A DNA stretch of 64,000 bases. It comes from Epiperipatus broadwayi (Eukaryota; Onychophora; Udeonychophora; Euonychophora; Peripatidae). The DNA lies in the NCBI GenBank assembly GCA_028023455.1, contig JAQFVV010000448.1, positions 312,001-376,000 of the forward strand, written 5' to 3'. The notes beneath the pieces were generated by a model that was given only the letters and a program-made list of their open reading frames with translations, had not been told where the DNA came from and searched no databases. This document shows positions 48,068 to 58,905 of the stretch, piece by piece; the stretch's first letter is position 1, and each line of letters opens with the position of its first letter. The translations under genes were made by a program, and so were the position numbers.

Positions 48068-48595
48068 ATGTATATAAAAAAAATGTTGAGTTTACTTTTG
48101 ACTATTAAATCTTATAAAAATAATAGGGGGTGGGTGAAGCAGACAGAACGGGTAGTGAATTACATAAATTGGGGTGCAAATGAATCTACTGGATTCGCAC
48201 CCATCCAACTACATTTTAACCAACCTATTCCTTCATTATTTGTGAAATACAAACCTCCAATTGAATGTCATCACTATGACATAGAAACTAAAATTCAAAT
48301 GGCTCGACAACAGTTAATTAATAAATCCAATTTTAGAAATAAAAAGGGAAAGAAAAGCAGACATCACTTTAAGATTGGAGACAAGGTTTTTGTGAAAACA
48401 CATAGCCCAAGTAAACCAATGGATAATGTTTATCATAAATTTTGTCAACAATATGCTGGACCATATGCTATTGTGAAACAAGCTGGCCCAAATGCATTTT
48501 GGTTAAATATTGATGGAGAGATAAAAGGAACTTATAATGCTCGGATATTAAAGCCATACAGTGGTTGTCAAGAATTGCCATGTACAGAAGCTTAG
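48068..48595 (+). pseudogene. integrase C-terminal fragment, unit 2
   Basis: The same 175 residues as at 42435-42962, with the core-end phrase TGFAPIQLHF and the SH3-like C-terminal domain (FKIGDKVFVKTHS, QYAGPYAIVKQ). No catalytic core precedes it. Preservation without visible change in both units shows that the unit duplication is young. Confidence 0.85.
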
Positions 48596-49248
48596 TTATT
48601 TGTAAACAGATGACCATGATTAAAGTAGATGAAAGTGAAGTTTATAAAAAAAAAATGTAAATGGGTATATGCAAGTGTATTGTAATGAGAAAGACATCAT
48701 TGTTCGTAAGTAAATAGCTAGAGTAGGTAGATGTGATGAGGATGCATTCAAATTAATGTTGAAACATTTTATTGAGGTATCTTAGAATTGGCTGAGATAT
48801 TGGAATTGACCCATAGAATGTGGGAATCCCATATTTTGTTCAGACCTTATAAAAATCCAATAAGACTCCTAGGGAGCAGGATATAGGCTGACAAACTCAA
48901 ATATGTGCCTTCTGGAACAGAGACACTTAACCAGTCAAATTCAGACTATTCAACCGTCATATAGTTAGCAATTCTAGAAAGGATAATAGAAACAATGTTA
49001 ATGATGACAGTAATTCAATGTTAAGATGAAAGAGATAAAGATAGGAGTCTAACCAAAAATGAGTAATATAAAAAAACAAAAAAAAACAAATGTATATTGA
49101 TGGGTAAATGAAAATAAGTACTACAGCATTAGAACTCTCCCTATTTAAAAAGAATAAAATTATCCAACACAATAATCATCCAAACCTTTGTTTAGGTGCT
49201 AAAATTTTGACAATGGTCTAAATTTTAACCTTCTAAGGGTAGGGGAAA
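48596..49248 (+). other. 3' internal region and polypurine tract, unit 2
   Basis: The sequence matches the end of unit 1 and closes with AAGGGTAGGGGAAA, a plausible polypurine tract, directly before the LTR stub at 49249. Confidence 0.7.
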
Positions 49249-49332
49249 TGTAAGGTGATGTCCAATCCTTATTAAAAAAAAATAACAATTTGGAGACATA
49301 TACACATATATATACCACAAACATAACCATAC
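49249..49332 (+). repeat. LTR 3 stub (84 bp) followed by A15
   Basis: The first 84 bases of the LTR (TGTAAGGTGATGTCC to AACCATAC) are followed by 15 A residues (49333-49347) instead of the LTR continuation. The 43-bp flanking repeat comes next. There is no AATAAA in the stub. Confidence 0.88.
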
Positions 49333-49345
49333 AAAAAAAAAAAAA

Positions 49346-49388
49346 AATCTTTCAGTTTGCAATATACTTGATATATACAATAGAGCTG
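49346..49388. repeat. 41-43-bp direct repeat flanking the LTR compound, right copy
   Basis: Exact repeat of 38011-38053. Beyond it the sequence diverges (CGAATTATGC here; LTR 1 on the left). Confidence 0.92.
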
Positions 49389-50319
49389 CGAATTATGCTA
49401 TATTTTGTTCCAAGCCCCCGTCATGTTCAATGTATATAGCATATAATAGTTCATTAGTGTTGTTGATAACAATGATTAAAATGGAATGAGATACATTTAT
49501 ACGTATTTTACTGAGTGTGTGTTCACTCATGGATTCACTGAAGCAAGAAGAATATGAAAAAAAGCTAACTACTGTATTTTTATTTTTAAAATAAACTGGG
49601 TACTTTTTGTTTCAATAATTTTTTCCTCTTAATAGAAACAAAATAGATTCTTTACAATAAATTGAGATTTCTTTTATTTTTTTAAAATCAGTATTATCTT
49701 TAAATATGTTTTAAAATTTTAAATCTTAGCATTATTGCTAAAAAATAATTTATTGTAAAAAAATACTGCACATCAAATTTGAGAAGTGGTAATAAAGAAA
49801 GAATGCTTTCAACATAAACCAAAGAACTGTTATTTATATATATATATATTCATGTATAAGGCTCAGGAAAATAAGGCTTCTAGAATATAAAAGTTGCAAA
49901 TTTTAATGTTTTTTTAATTTGTTTTCTGTTTATCTTTTTGTTTGTTTACATTTTTCTTTTGATAGCATATAATTGAATTGTATAATTAGATACAGCATAG
50001 TTCGTGGCTTCACTTTTTTTGTTGTTTTTGATTGTGAACTAAAAATAAAAGAATTATTTGGAGACTTATTTTCATAGTTTGTTCTAAGATTTTTAACTTA
50101 TTTACTATTTGCAGTATGTCTCTTTTATTATTTACAGTAAATTTTTTTTTAAGAGAAGAAATACAATATGCTAACTAATGCTCACAATTTAATATAAATT
50201 GATGTTGTATGATAAGTATATTTTTTATATAAATGTATGTGAAGCTTATTTGTAAATATTTATGTATTTTCTTTACCATATTCCACATATACAGTAAGTC
50301 ATATTGTATTAAAACTTAG
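49389..50319. other. AT-rich intronic sequence, nothing recognised
   Basis: No repeat or protein signal was recognised. Confidence 0.45.
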
Positions 50320-50321
50320 TA

Positions 50322-51227
50322 CACCTGGGTCTTTTTATGCGATAGATATGTTCCGCAGAAAACCCTCATAAAAAAATCACACAAAAATAGACTTAACTTA
50401 CCCTGAAAAATTTGGGATACATTCCGTAATTTTCAAAAATCACATAAAACCAAAGCAACAAGGTAAAATTACGTTAAAATTCACATAAAAAAAACTAAGG
50501 AAATAAAGTATGACTAATAAAAAATTTCAAATATTTGAAAAAAAACTGATACAAGACAAAGTTTTTTTGCTTTTTTTTATTAACTATTTAATTTTATTCA
50601 AAACAATATGTTTTTATGTGTAATTTATATCACATTTTTTCCATACATATTTTAATTATTATCACTATTTGACAATATGTGGATTTGTTTGTGAACTAGT
50701 AAGAAATTGGATTCATCACAAGAGGAAATACAAACAGCAGAATTAACACTAACTTCAGTCTTATGCTGTGTTAATGGTTTTCTGGCGACAATGTAATCGG
50801 TGATTAAACTTTGAGATGATGATTTTACTAATTGCTTATGAAGCTTGCAATATCCAGACATACAACTATTTAGCTTTCAGAATTTAACAGCTCATTCATA
50901 ATTCGTGTCATTAACAAGAAAATGATTTTCCAATTGATTAGAAAGTTGAAGACTTTCTCAAATCATTTTTGCTATGAAATGAAAGGGTTCCACTTCTGTT
51001 TCATTATCTTTTTCTAAATCTTTTATGGTATCTACATTTATTGCCAAACCTTTTTCCAACAGGTATCTAAAGTATGTAAAATTTAATGTGCATATATAAA
51101 ACAGGGAAATCCCAATTTTAAGTGAAATATGAACTTTTTTATTGCATAAAAAGATATTAAGAAGAAACATGAATCGCATAACTTCAAAATCGCATTAAAA
51201 AAATCCGCATAAAAAGAGATCCAGGTG
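50322..51227 (-). mobile_element. Tigger/pogo-type transposon, internally deleted (906 bp)
   Basis: Inverted ends are CACCTGGGTCTTTTTATGCG on the left and CACCTGGATCTCTTTTTATG read inward from the right. They are flanked by TA (50320-50321 and 51228-51229). The repeated TTATGCGATT- and AATGCGATTTT-like phrases inside the right end are typical of Tigger termini. Minus-strand remnants TIKDLEKDNETEVEPFHFI (about 51030-50975) and YCKLHKQLVKSSSQSLITDY (about 50850-50790) match the acidic C-terminal tail of CENP-B/Tigger transposases. The DDE core is absent, so it is non-autonomous. Confidence 0.75.
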
Positions 51228-51918
51228 TATAGTATTTTACTACTTTATATATTGTTTTTAAAATTTATATTTTTTTAGAACAATAAACTTTTTTTAAAAC
51301 TGATTTTTATGTAGCTATTAAGGTTTATTCAAACTTTTTTAGTAGTTTTTAATTTGAATGGTATATTTAGATCATACAGTTTTTGATAACTTAAAAGTTT
51401 AGTAATGATATTGTAAATCATTTGTAGGTCTCGCTCTACAAAATTAATAGATGGATTCATTCTATTCTTGATCCTTTGTTCAACATTTACAGTGCTTTTA
51501 AATCATTTTCTGGGAGAGGGTGATTTACTCCCTTTATTTACATATACATTTAGCTATGCTTAATTTAAAGTTTAAAACTAGTAATTGTAAAAAAAAACAC
51601 ATCAATTGTTAGTGTAATTAAAAATTAAGATTTTTCAAGTTATTCTTTTACTCTTCTTAATAATAGCTACGAAGAAATACAGAAACAAAAGTTATAATGA
51701 ATGATTTTTAAATCTGGAACAAACATATCAAAATAAAATAATATGTAATTTATTCAAGCACGAGTGCTTGAATACATATATTTCCCAAAAGTAAAATTAT
51801 TTGACTTAATATGTAATTTATATATAATTCTCTAAAAAATTCATTTCTTTTTTATGCTTTTTATTAAGTTATCTGTCAGTTTTGATTGTAACAGTTTTTT
51901 TCAGGACAATAAAACAGT
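51228..51918. other. AT-rich intronic sequence, nothing recognised
   Basis: No repeat or protein signal was recognised beyond the TA duplication at its left edge. Confidence 0.45.
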
Positions 51919-52115
51919 AGCAACTCTCTTCATATACTAGTGCCACTAGTGCAAGCCATAATAATCAATGGATGCTAGAAAGTTTGTGTATGGAGAGAGT
52001 TGTTAGCCTGGTGATATTGAGTGAGTAGGTATTAGAAAGGAATTTTGATGCACAAACCTAGCATCTTTGATTACTATAGCATGTACTGGATAACACTACT
52101 GTATGGAGAGTTGCT
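51919..52115. mobile_element. MITE, 197 bp
   Basis: The termini AGCAACTCTCTTCATATACT and (right end reversed) AGCAACTCTCCATACAGTAG are inverted repeats of about 24 bp. The right half is shared with 33021-33132. The target duplication is not clear. Superfamily unknown. Confidence 0.75.
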
Positions 52116-52615
52116 AGTTTTAATAGATTGTGTAAGCTTAAGAAATGGTGGTCATGTGTTGTTTTAGGTTGTAAAATATAATTGCATTACATTGTGTATT
52201 TACAAAACATAAATGTTATTTTAATATTTTATTAATACATACACATTTTTTATTATTAATATTAAAAAAAATACGTTTGTATTTGTTATGTTTAAATATT
52301 TTATAGTTAATTATGTATGTGAATGCATATGTATATATTGTGCCAACCAAAATTTGGTATAATTTTAGTAAGTGGTGTAATGTCAAGCAAAAAAAAAATT
52401 TTTTTTTGTTTTTTTCTAATTTGTTTTAATAGAAAATACATTAGTTTAAGAGCATTGAAATAGTTTGCTATGACAATGAATGTTAAAGAAAGAAATGCAT
52501 TATTTTTGCAACATAAATTTATAAATTAATTTTATTTATTTAAAATACATATGTAAATAATAAAATTTGTAATTTTTTAAAGTTATCATTGTTTCTTTAT
52601 TCGGTGCTTGTCTTA
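52116..52615. other. AT-rich intronic sequence, nothing recognised
   Basis: No repeat or protein signal was recognised. Confidence 0.45.
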
Positions 52616-52860
52616 TAGCTAAAGATGCCGCTGGGTGGCGCCGTTTTCACGCTAAAACTATAAAATATGAACATTCACGGACCGTTGATTTTAATAATTT
52701 TTCTGTGCTTTTTTGTAATGCGAAAATAAAAACAAAACAAAATCGTCTTTTTTAAATATTATTTTTTATTAACGTATACAATTTAAATGATAATAATAAA
52801 TATAAAATAAAATCAACAAATTACAATTTGATTTATGTTTTTTATATCGTATACTTTTTA

Positions 52861-53030
52861 AATTGTGTTACGGCTTTTTTTTATCAATTTTCTATCGGAT
52901 ATTTTTTTACTTGTGTTACGGCTTTTTTTTATCAATTTTCTATCGGATATTCTTTTACTTGTGTTATGGCTTTTTTTTATCAATTTTCTATCGGATATTT
53001 TTTTACTTGTGTTATGACTTTTTTGGTTGT
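52861..53030 (+). repeat. 48-bp tandem repeat, about 3.5 copies
   Basis: The phrase GTGTTAYGGC followed by TTTTTTTTATCAATTTTC and TATCGGATAT recurs exactly every 48 bp (52865, 52913, 52961, 53009). Because 48 is a multiple of three, all frames stay open across it, giving repetitive hydrophobic open frames that I regard as chance. Confidence 0.93.
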
Positions 53031-53641
53031 TGTTTAACTAAAAAATAATAATCGTAATAAAAGTTTTAATTTTTTTTTTAATTTTAATTTTTTTAATTTT
53101 AATTTTTGATTTTGGGTTTTTGGTCTTATATATGTAATTATGATAAAAATGATAATTTTTGGTATTAATATTTTAGATTAATGTTTTAATGGGTTTTAAG
53201 GGTTTTGTTTTTAATGGTTTGATGATAAAATTTGAATTGTTTTAATACATTTATTTGCTTGTAATCTTAAAAAATAATTTAAAAATGATTTTAAAGAAAT
53301 TTTTATATTTTTATTATTAAAAATTTATTATTATTATTTTTTATAGTTTAGTTTTTATGTTTTGGGTTTTTTTAAAAGATATGGGAAAATTTTGGTTGAA
53401 AGGTTTTGGACTGAGTTGTTTTTGCTTTATATTATTTTGTTTTATTATAATTTTATATGAGAATATGAAGAATAATAATTTTGGTTGTATTGATATAATA
53501 TTTGTCTAATTTTTTTATGTTGTAGATCTGACAAAGACTGCTAGTACAGTCGAAACTGTTAAATAAATAAAATTATTTGCTTAAAGTGTTAAAGGAGTGT
53601 TGATGAGTTTATAGTGAAAAGTAAAAGTTGTTACGGTTGGA

Positions 53642-53730
53642 TTTAGGGTTAGTTTTAAGGTTAGGTTTAGGGTTAGTTTAGGGTTAGGTTTAGGGTTAGT
53701 TTAGGGTTAGTTTTAGGGTTAGGGTTAGTG
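53642..53730 (+). repeat. telomere-like degenerate TTAGGG tract
   Basis: About 90 bp of TTAGGGTTAGTTTAGGGTTA and variants: GGGTTA is interspersed with TTAGTT and TTAGGTT. It matches the common metazoan telomere unit only imperfectly and lies inside the 52.6-54.4 kb element. Confidence 0.85.
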
Positions 53731-54362
53731 TTCTGTTGTTTGTAATGCTAAAATAAAAAAATTCAAAATCATAACCGTACTCAGACAAAAGAAAGAAACT
53801 AAAACTTTTTTAAACAATAACAAACACATACAAATGTCTTCTTTACTTATTAAACATGTTTATAATATTTGCTTTTTATCAAATTTACAAAAAAAACATA
53901 TATATTTGGACTTTTCTTACTGGATATTTTTTTCGTACCGCTCTTTTTTAATTCAAAAATATACAGACGGTAGAATCTTCTTTGTCTCGTGGAATGTTAC
54001 TAACAGTACGTTACTTGACACGTTACATAATTGCAACTCAATAAAAACATAGATATTTAACATTTTTCCAAATAAAAGTTCAATACAGGACGTTGTAAAA
54101 AGTTTTATAATTATTGCTTTAAAAAATCTGAACATTTCAATAGTTTAAAATAAAAAAAAATCCAATGAAAACAACATTTCAATACAATTCAAATACAAAC
54201 TGTGCATTCGGAAAATGTATTTGCTGCTATGCGACATACATGCTGTACTGCGACGTGACATAGCGGCCTGCATTCTGTAGCACAACAAAAAAGTTGTATT
54301 ATAGAAAACGCTGGTTTGAACGTGTTGGCCGTGGAAACAGCATTTAGCAGCATCTTTAGCTA

Positions 54363-55290
54363 AAAGATGAGTACCCTTTAATTCTATATATTTTATTTAC
54401 TGCGTTCATAAATAGTAGATGGGGGCCAATTGTAACGCTAGGGTGAAATATGGGGTCGTACTTGGGATAATGGTCACTAGTACATGAACATCAACTGCCC
54501 TTAATTGGTTAGCCATTGGTAACTCTCCAGAAAATTGGGGTTTAAACCATGAGGAATCCGAGGAATTGTACTTTTATCCTCTAATAAAAACAATAAAATT
54601 TATAAAGACCAAACTAATTAAAAGGTAGTGCATGGACTTGAAGAATATCCTCTTCGCACCAACCCAGGTATCACCACCATCATCATCATCTGGATGCCCA
54701 TACACTAAATATAAACCCCCTATCCCATATAGCTGTTATGCACAAATCTAGCTCAGGAAACAAGACTTCTATAATTTATTACTATGAGCAAGAGGGAAAT
54801 TAATAAATACATTAGCTCATTATAAATAAATAATCTTAATCAATTCATGGGCTTCTCCCACTTATAAATAACTAGTTTTACTGGGATCATCAAGAAAAAA
54901 CCCCTAAATCTTAGAATATAAGTTGTCATGATATAAGGTCACACACACACTGCACTTCATGAAACAGGAATTGGGTAGAATAAAGTAATTAAGACTAGAA
55001 AGAATATTCTTTTTGAAAACAATTATTTAATATCTAATTAACAAAAAAAAATGACATGATAATAGGTAATTTCAAACATCCATCTCATTATAAAAAATAC
55101 ATTTTTACAAAAATTACATTAACCAACCAATTAATTTTTATTCATGGATTAACTTTAAGTTCATTAGGTTCTTTCTTTAAAATTATTTAAAAGTTTGTTA
55201 AACATGTTCAAAAAAATCAAAGATTGATTCTACTCAGAAGGTAAATTGAGAGAGAAAAACTATTTCATTTATGAAACAAAAAAAAAAATT
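54363..55290. other. intronic sequence, possible minus-strand LTR end
   Basis: On the minus strand GCGTTACAATTGGCCCCCAT (about 54440-54421) looks like an LTR end followed by a PBS-like sequence, but no matching LTR or internal region could be shown. A CAT/CCA simple repeat lies near 54671-54692. Confidence 0.3.
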
Positions 55291-55293
55291 GTA

Positions 55294-56024
55294 TTAATAA
55301 AAAAAAATAGTGTGCATGCATAATACAAAAAAAAAAATAACACCTAGAGCCATGGCTCTCTTGTCTATAAAAGCCTTTTCGATTGCAATTTCAGTTTTAC
55401 TTAATAAGAGTTTTTTCTTGAAGGCTTCTAAACATGGGCCTGGTGAAATTTGTCCTTTCCTGGGTCTGTAGCAATTCCAGGTAAATGAAAATAGCAATTT
55501 TTATCCATTTGGTTTTCCTCTTGAATTTTCAGGTGAGTCAGATGTAGACAGTGACTCATTGCTCTTGGTTGAAGGCAAGGCTTCAAACTGCTTAAAGGGG
55601 ATTTTACCTTCCCTATGTTTTCTTCCAATGAAGGTAAATTACATGGAGGAAAGTGATGCCTAGTTTTTAGCTGAACTTAGCATATGGTTTTCATTGTACA
55701 AACGATTTTTAGTGCTAAATTCATAATATGCTAAAAGGTTGATATAAAAAAAAACTGCTATTTTATTCAATAGCTTGGTGGATTAAGCTTGGACTGCTCT
55801 CTTTTCAACAGCTAAGTTAGAAATAATTTCTTCTATCTTTTCAGCAGCAGATTTAAGATTTGACTGTTCTCTTCAACAGTTAAGTTAGCAATAGCCTCTC
55901 TCCAGACACTTGGTATAGTTACTAATTCACATCCCCCACATATATTTTTTTTAGAACAAACTTGCCCACAAGCCAATTTCAATCTGTCTCTTACATTATC
56001 ATTTTCTTTACAACCAGTACACAT
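55294..56024 (-). pseudogene. unrecognised minus-strand coding remnant, Cys-rich start
   Basis: Several open pieces on the minus strand suggest a former protein. At 56024-55833 is MCTGCKENDNVRDRLKLACG, then a CSKKNICGGC cluster (six Cys in about 30 residues) and WREAIANLTVEENSQ. A tandemly repeated phrase (NLTVEEN, then about 55 bp later NLAVEKR in another frame) suggests an internal duplication. Farther on, EGKIPFKQFEALPSTKSNES and AFKKKLLLSKTEIAIEKAF occur (about 55600-55350). I do not recognise the family. It may be a retroelement Gag or a transposon-associated protein, or nothing more than residual open frames. Confidence 0.3.
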
Positions 56025-56253
56025 GAATATTTAATGGTCCTCGACATGTATGTTGCTATGTTTATATAATGTGTAATATTTTATTGGAATAATATATATA
56101 AAGTATATATGTGCAATATTGTGAGAATGTAGTGTAGATTGTTTTAGTTTGTGTTGAGTTAAAAGCGTATTTGTGTTTTGAGGTGTAAATATTTTTTATA
56201 TCTAATGATTATAAAATATTTTATTATTATTATTATTATAAAGAAATTTTAAG

Positions 56254-58480
56254 TGTGGAACGGGATTAGAGTGAATAAAAAGGGTAACCTTAGTTTTGAT
56301 GATGAAAATGACATCAATTGTAAGAGGTTATAAATAAGACTGAATAATTCGTATTTGCTCTCTAACATTCTGACTTTCATAAAAGCAAACCTAAGTTCTT
56401 TTATATATTTTAAAAGTATTTGTTTGACAACTACAAAATGATGGAGTAGAATTATATTTGTTTAGGAAACTGGACTGTATTGCCGAATACTTGTTAAAAG
56501 AAGGATAAAAATAATTTAAAGCATTCAAATTTGTCAATATTTTCCTACTGAAAATTGATTTTGCATGTGAACAAAGCATTTTAATAATGAAACATTAAAG
56601 CTGACAATATACAGCTGTACATAAAAATTGTTTCTACTGACAGATATTGATGGAGTATTTTAATGTAGGATTTAAACCAATTTATTTCTACATAAATGGA
56701 GGCTGGTGTCTGTTTATTCATAATGCCATTATGATATCAAATGTTTGATAAATAGAGGATAATAAAAAAATAATACTTTGAGAATATTGGAATTTAACAA
56801 ATATCCATTGTTTTGGATAACTGCTTTTGATGCTTTTGCCTTGTTTGGATTAGTGAATGTCTTTAAATTATAGCTCATGGACTAGACATTGGAACTATTG
56901 TGTTTCTTTGAAGTGTCATGCAGGAGGACTGTGATCAGGTCATATGGTAACATGTATTTTATGTATGTATTTGTTAATATAATATTTTGTAAATATTATT
57001 GATTACTATATTTTAAGTTAGTTAATTAATTGTTTTTATATGTATGAAATAAAAAAAAGTTAAACTTAGTTTAGATTTAAATTTATATCCTAAATTTTAA
57101 AGATTAAAACTTTGATTTGAAATATTATATGTTTATCCTTTGACTGCAAATTACTTTCGGATATAATGTTATAAGTATTGAAAATCTGAAAGGATTATAT
57201 TGTAACAATTATTTAATGATATTCTATTTGGAAAATAAGGTGAATGAATAAACAAACTTATTATGTTTTATTTTAATCAGTTACTTTATTATGAATATTG
57301 TAGAATTATCATTAGCTTTCTTATATTTTATGTAGTGTATGTGTGCAGCAACATTTTCATTTTACATACATTTTATATATCATATATCAAGCATTAAATA
57401 GATGAATTTTTGCTATATAAGCACATTTTTATTAATATTAATTTAGATGGAGAATAGATTCATGATATTTAAGTAGTGTATATGTCACAAATGTTTTTTG
57501 TCTATTTGTTATTTTTTATAATTATTGTTAATAAATTTTTAATTTATTTAAAACAAATAAACTTGCTTTAGTGGTCATTTTAATTTATAATGCAAACCTA
57601 TTGGCCAATAAACTTTTAATATATAGTAGTTGTGATTTGATTTATACCATACATTTTGTAATAAATAATCCTAAAATAGTCCGGGAATCAATCAATTGGA
57701 TTGATAAGTGTGTGTATTATGTATTATTTTCTCTATTATAAATATTATAATAATATCTTTTTAGCTGGGTATACATCTTATGTTATAATAGATTAATTAA
57801 TTTGGTATAGCTAGATGTTTAATAGCTAATTAGAAGATCACCATAATTATTTTAATAGTTATATGAAATACTTATTTTGGATAAAAATTTATATTTGAGC
57901 TAGTTCGATAGTTTATAAAGTATAAGTATATTAATTATTTAGCATAAACAAAGACAATTATAATTGGATTTCTGCATAATATTTTAAACTATTATTTATT
58001 GGATGTATATTATAGTTATTTATTATTTAGTTAGAAAGATGGTAATTTTATGATGTTATAAAATTAATAATTGCATACATTAAAACTGGTATTTAAATTA
58101 CATTGAATAGAATGACTTAATTTGCTTAGATATAAATCTCATTGGGGTAGATTATATATTTAAATTAAATATTAAGTTTTTAATATTACCATTTGCTTAT
58201 AATTGAGTATTAATAATACTATGTATATTAGGGTAATTATGATTTAGAGTTTAGTAACTTGGCTTTATTGATTTGAAGAATAATTTGTCGTGATTTGCAA
58301 ATCATATTTTTACGAAAGTCTTTTATTTATTTCACTTCATTATGATTTGGATATTGTAAATTGTAAGCCTATTTGACATATTGACTTTCATTTTATATCA
58401 TTATAAGTTAGCACAAATGGGGAGGTATGTTATATGAGTCAATTGTGCATATTGTGTTTTATTATAGAGTATTGCAAACA
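56254..58480 (+). repeat. possible long LTR, second element
   Basis: An AT-rich, non-coding 2.2-kb stretch starts near TGTGGAACGGGATTAGAG, has a promoter-like TTATAAATAAGAC (about 56328) and a TGACATCA site (about 56310), and runs into TTACA-plus-PBS-like repeats at its right end. Both length and layout resemble the 2-kb LTRs at 38 and 43.6 kb, but the sequence is different. No second LTR copy was found in the window, so boundaries are inferred. Confidence 0.35.
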
Positions 58481-58905
58481 TTTATTCCATTACAATTTGA
58501 TGTTGTAAATTTGAGGTTTTAAAAGAGAAAATTGTGTATAATTTATTAATGATAGATTAATTTGCATAAATCTGTAGGATAACAAAGCCTCTTACCATCA
58601 TTAAGTATTTTTATCCTATTTTAATTGGTTTACCCAACAATGTCATATTAGTATTTATGAGATAGCGTTGCTCTGTTAACATTTTATTCCATTACAATTA
58701 GCGATCAACAATTGGGCTATATTTTTATTCTGTTACATTTGGTGCCTCAGATTTGCAGACTATATTAAAATCTTTCTTTCCTATTCTTATCATATTTTTA
58801 TTCTGTTACAAATGCTGCCCAAATCTGTGGTGCTATTAAATAAGAGCCTATCACAATGCTATTAAATAAGAGCCTATCATAATTTTTATTCTTTTACAAT
58901 ATATA
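58400..58905 (+). repeat. array of PBS-like repeats, second element
   Basis: The phrase TTATTC(T/C)(G/A)TTACA followed by a GTGCC-like and an AAATTTGGGG-like part occurs at about 58487 (CCATTACAATTTGATG), 58690 (CCATTACAATTAGCGATC), 58729 (CTGTTACATTTGGTGCC) and 58803 (CTGTTACAAATGCTGCCC). Weaker copies lie near 58402 and 58889. A separate exact direct repeat, GCTATTAAATAAGAGCCTAT, lies at 58832-58878 in two copies 27 bp apart. Confidence 0.55.

Larger units (their letters stand above)
52616..54362. mobile_element. inverted-repeat DNA element, 1.75 kb, related to 8871-10201
   Basis: The left end TAGCTAAAGATGCCGCTGGG continues GTGGCGCCGTTTTCACG. The right end read inward is TAGCTAAAGATGCTGCTAAA and continues with a GTTTCCACG-type phrase. 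The right subterminal region has GCGGCCTGC and TTGTATTATAG-type wording shared with the right end of the 8.9-10.2 kb element. The interior carries the 48-bp tandem repeat and the telomere-like tract. A 72-codon open frame (53834-54052) has no recognised domain. No transposase or clear target duplication was seen. Confidence 0.65.

Noticed and set aside
38054-49345. Satellite array with a 5.6-kb unit
   Set aside because: The unit contains LTR termini, a PBS, a polypurine tract and retroelement proteins, so a duplicated retrotransposon explains it better than a satellite.
52828-53048. Two overlapping repetitive hydrophobic frames
   Set aside because: Both are by-products of the 48-bp tandem repeat, which keeps every frame open.
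54421-55110. Minus-strand LTR ending at GCGTTACA with PBS-like ATTGGCCCCC
   Set aside because: No second LTR, no polypurine tract and no internal coding sequence could be linked to it. It is kept only as a note in the intron entry.
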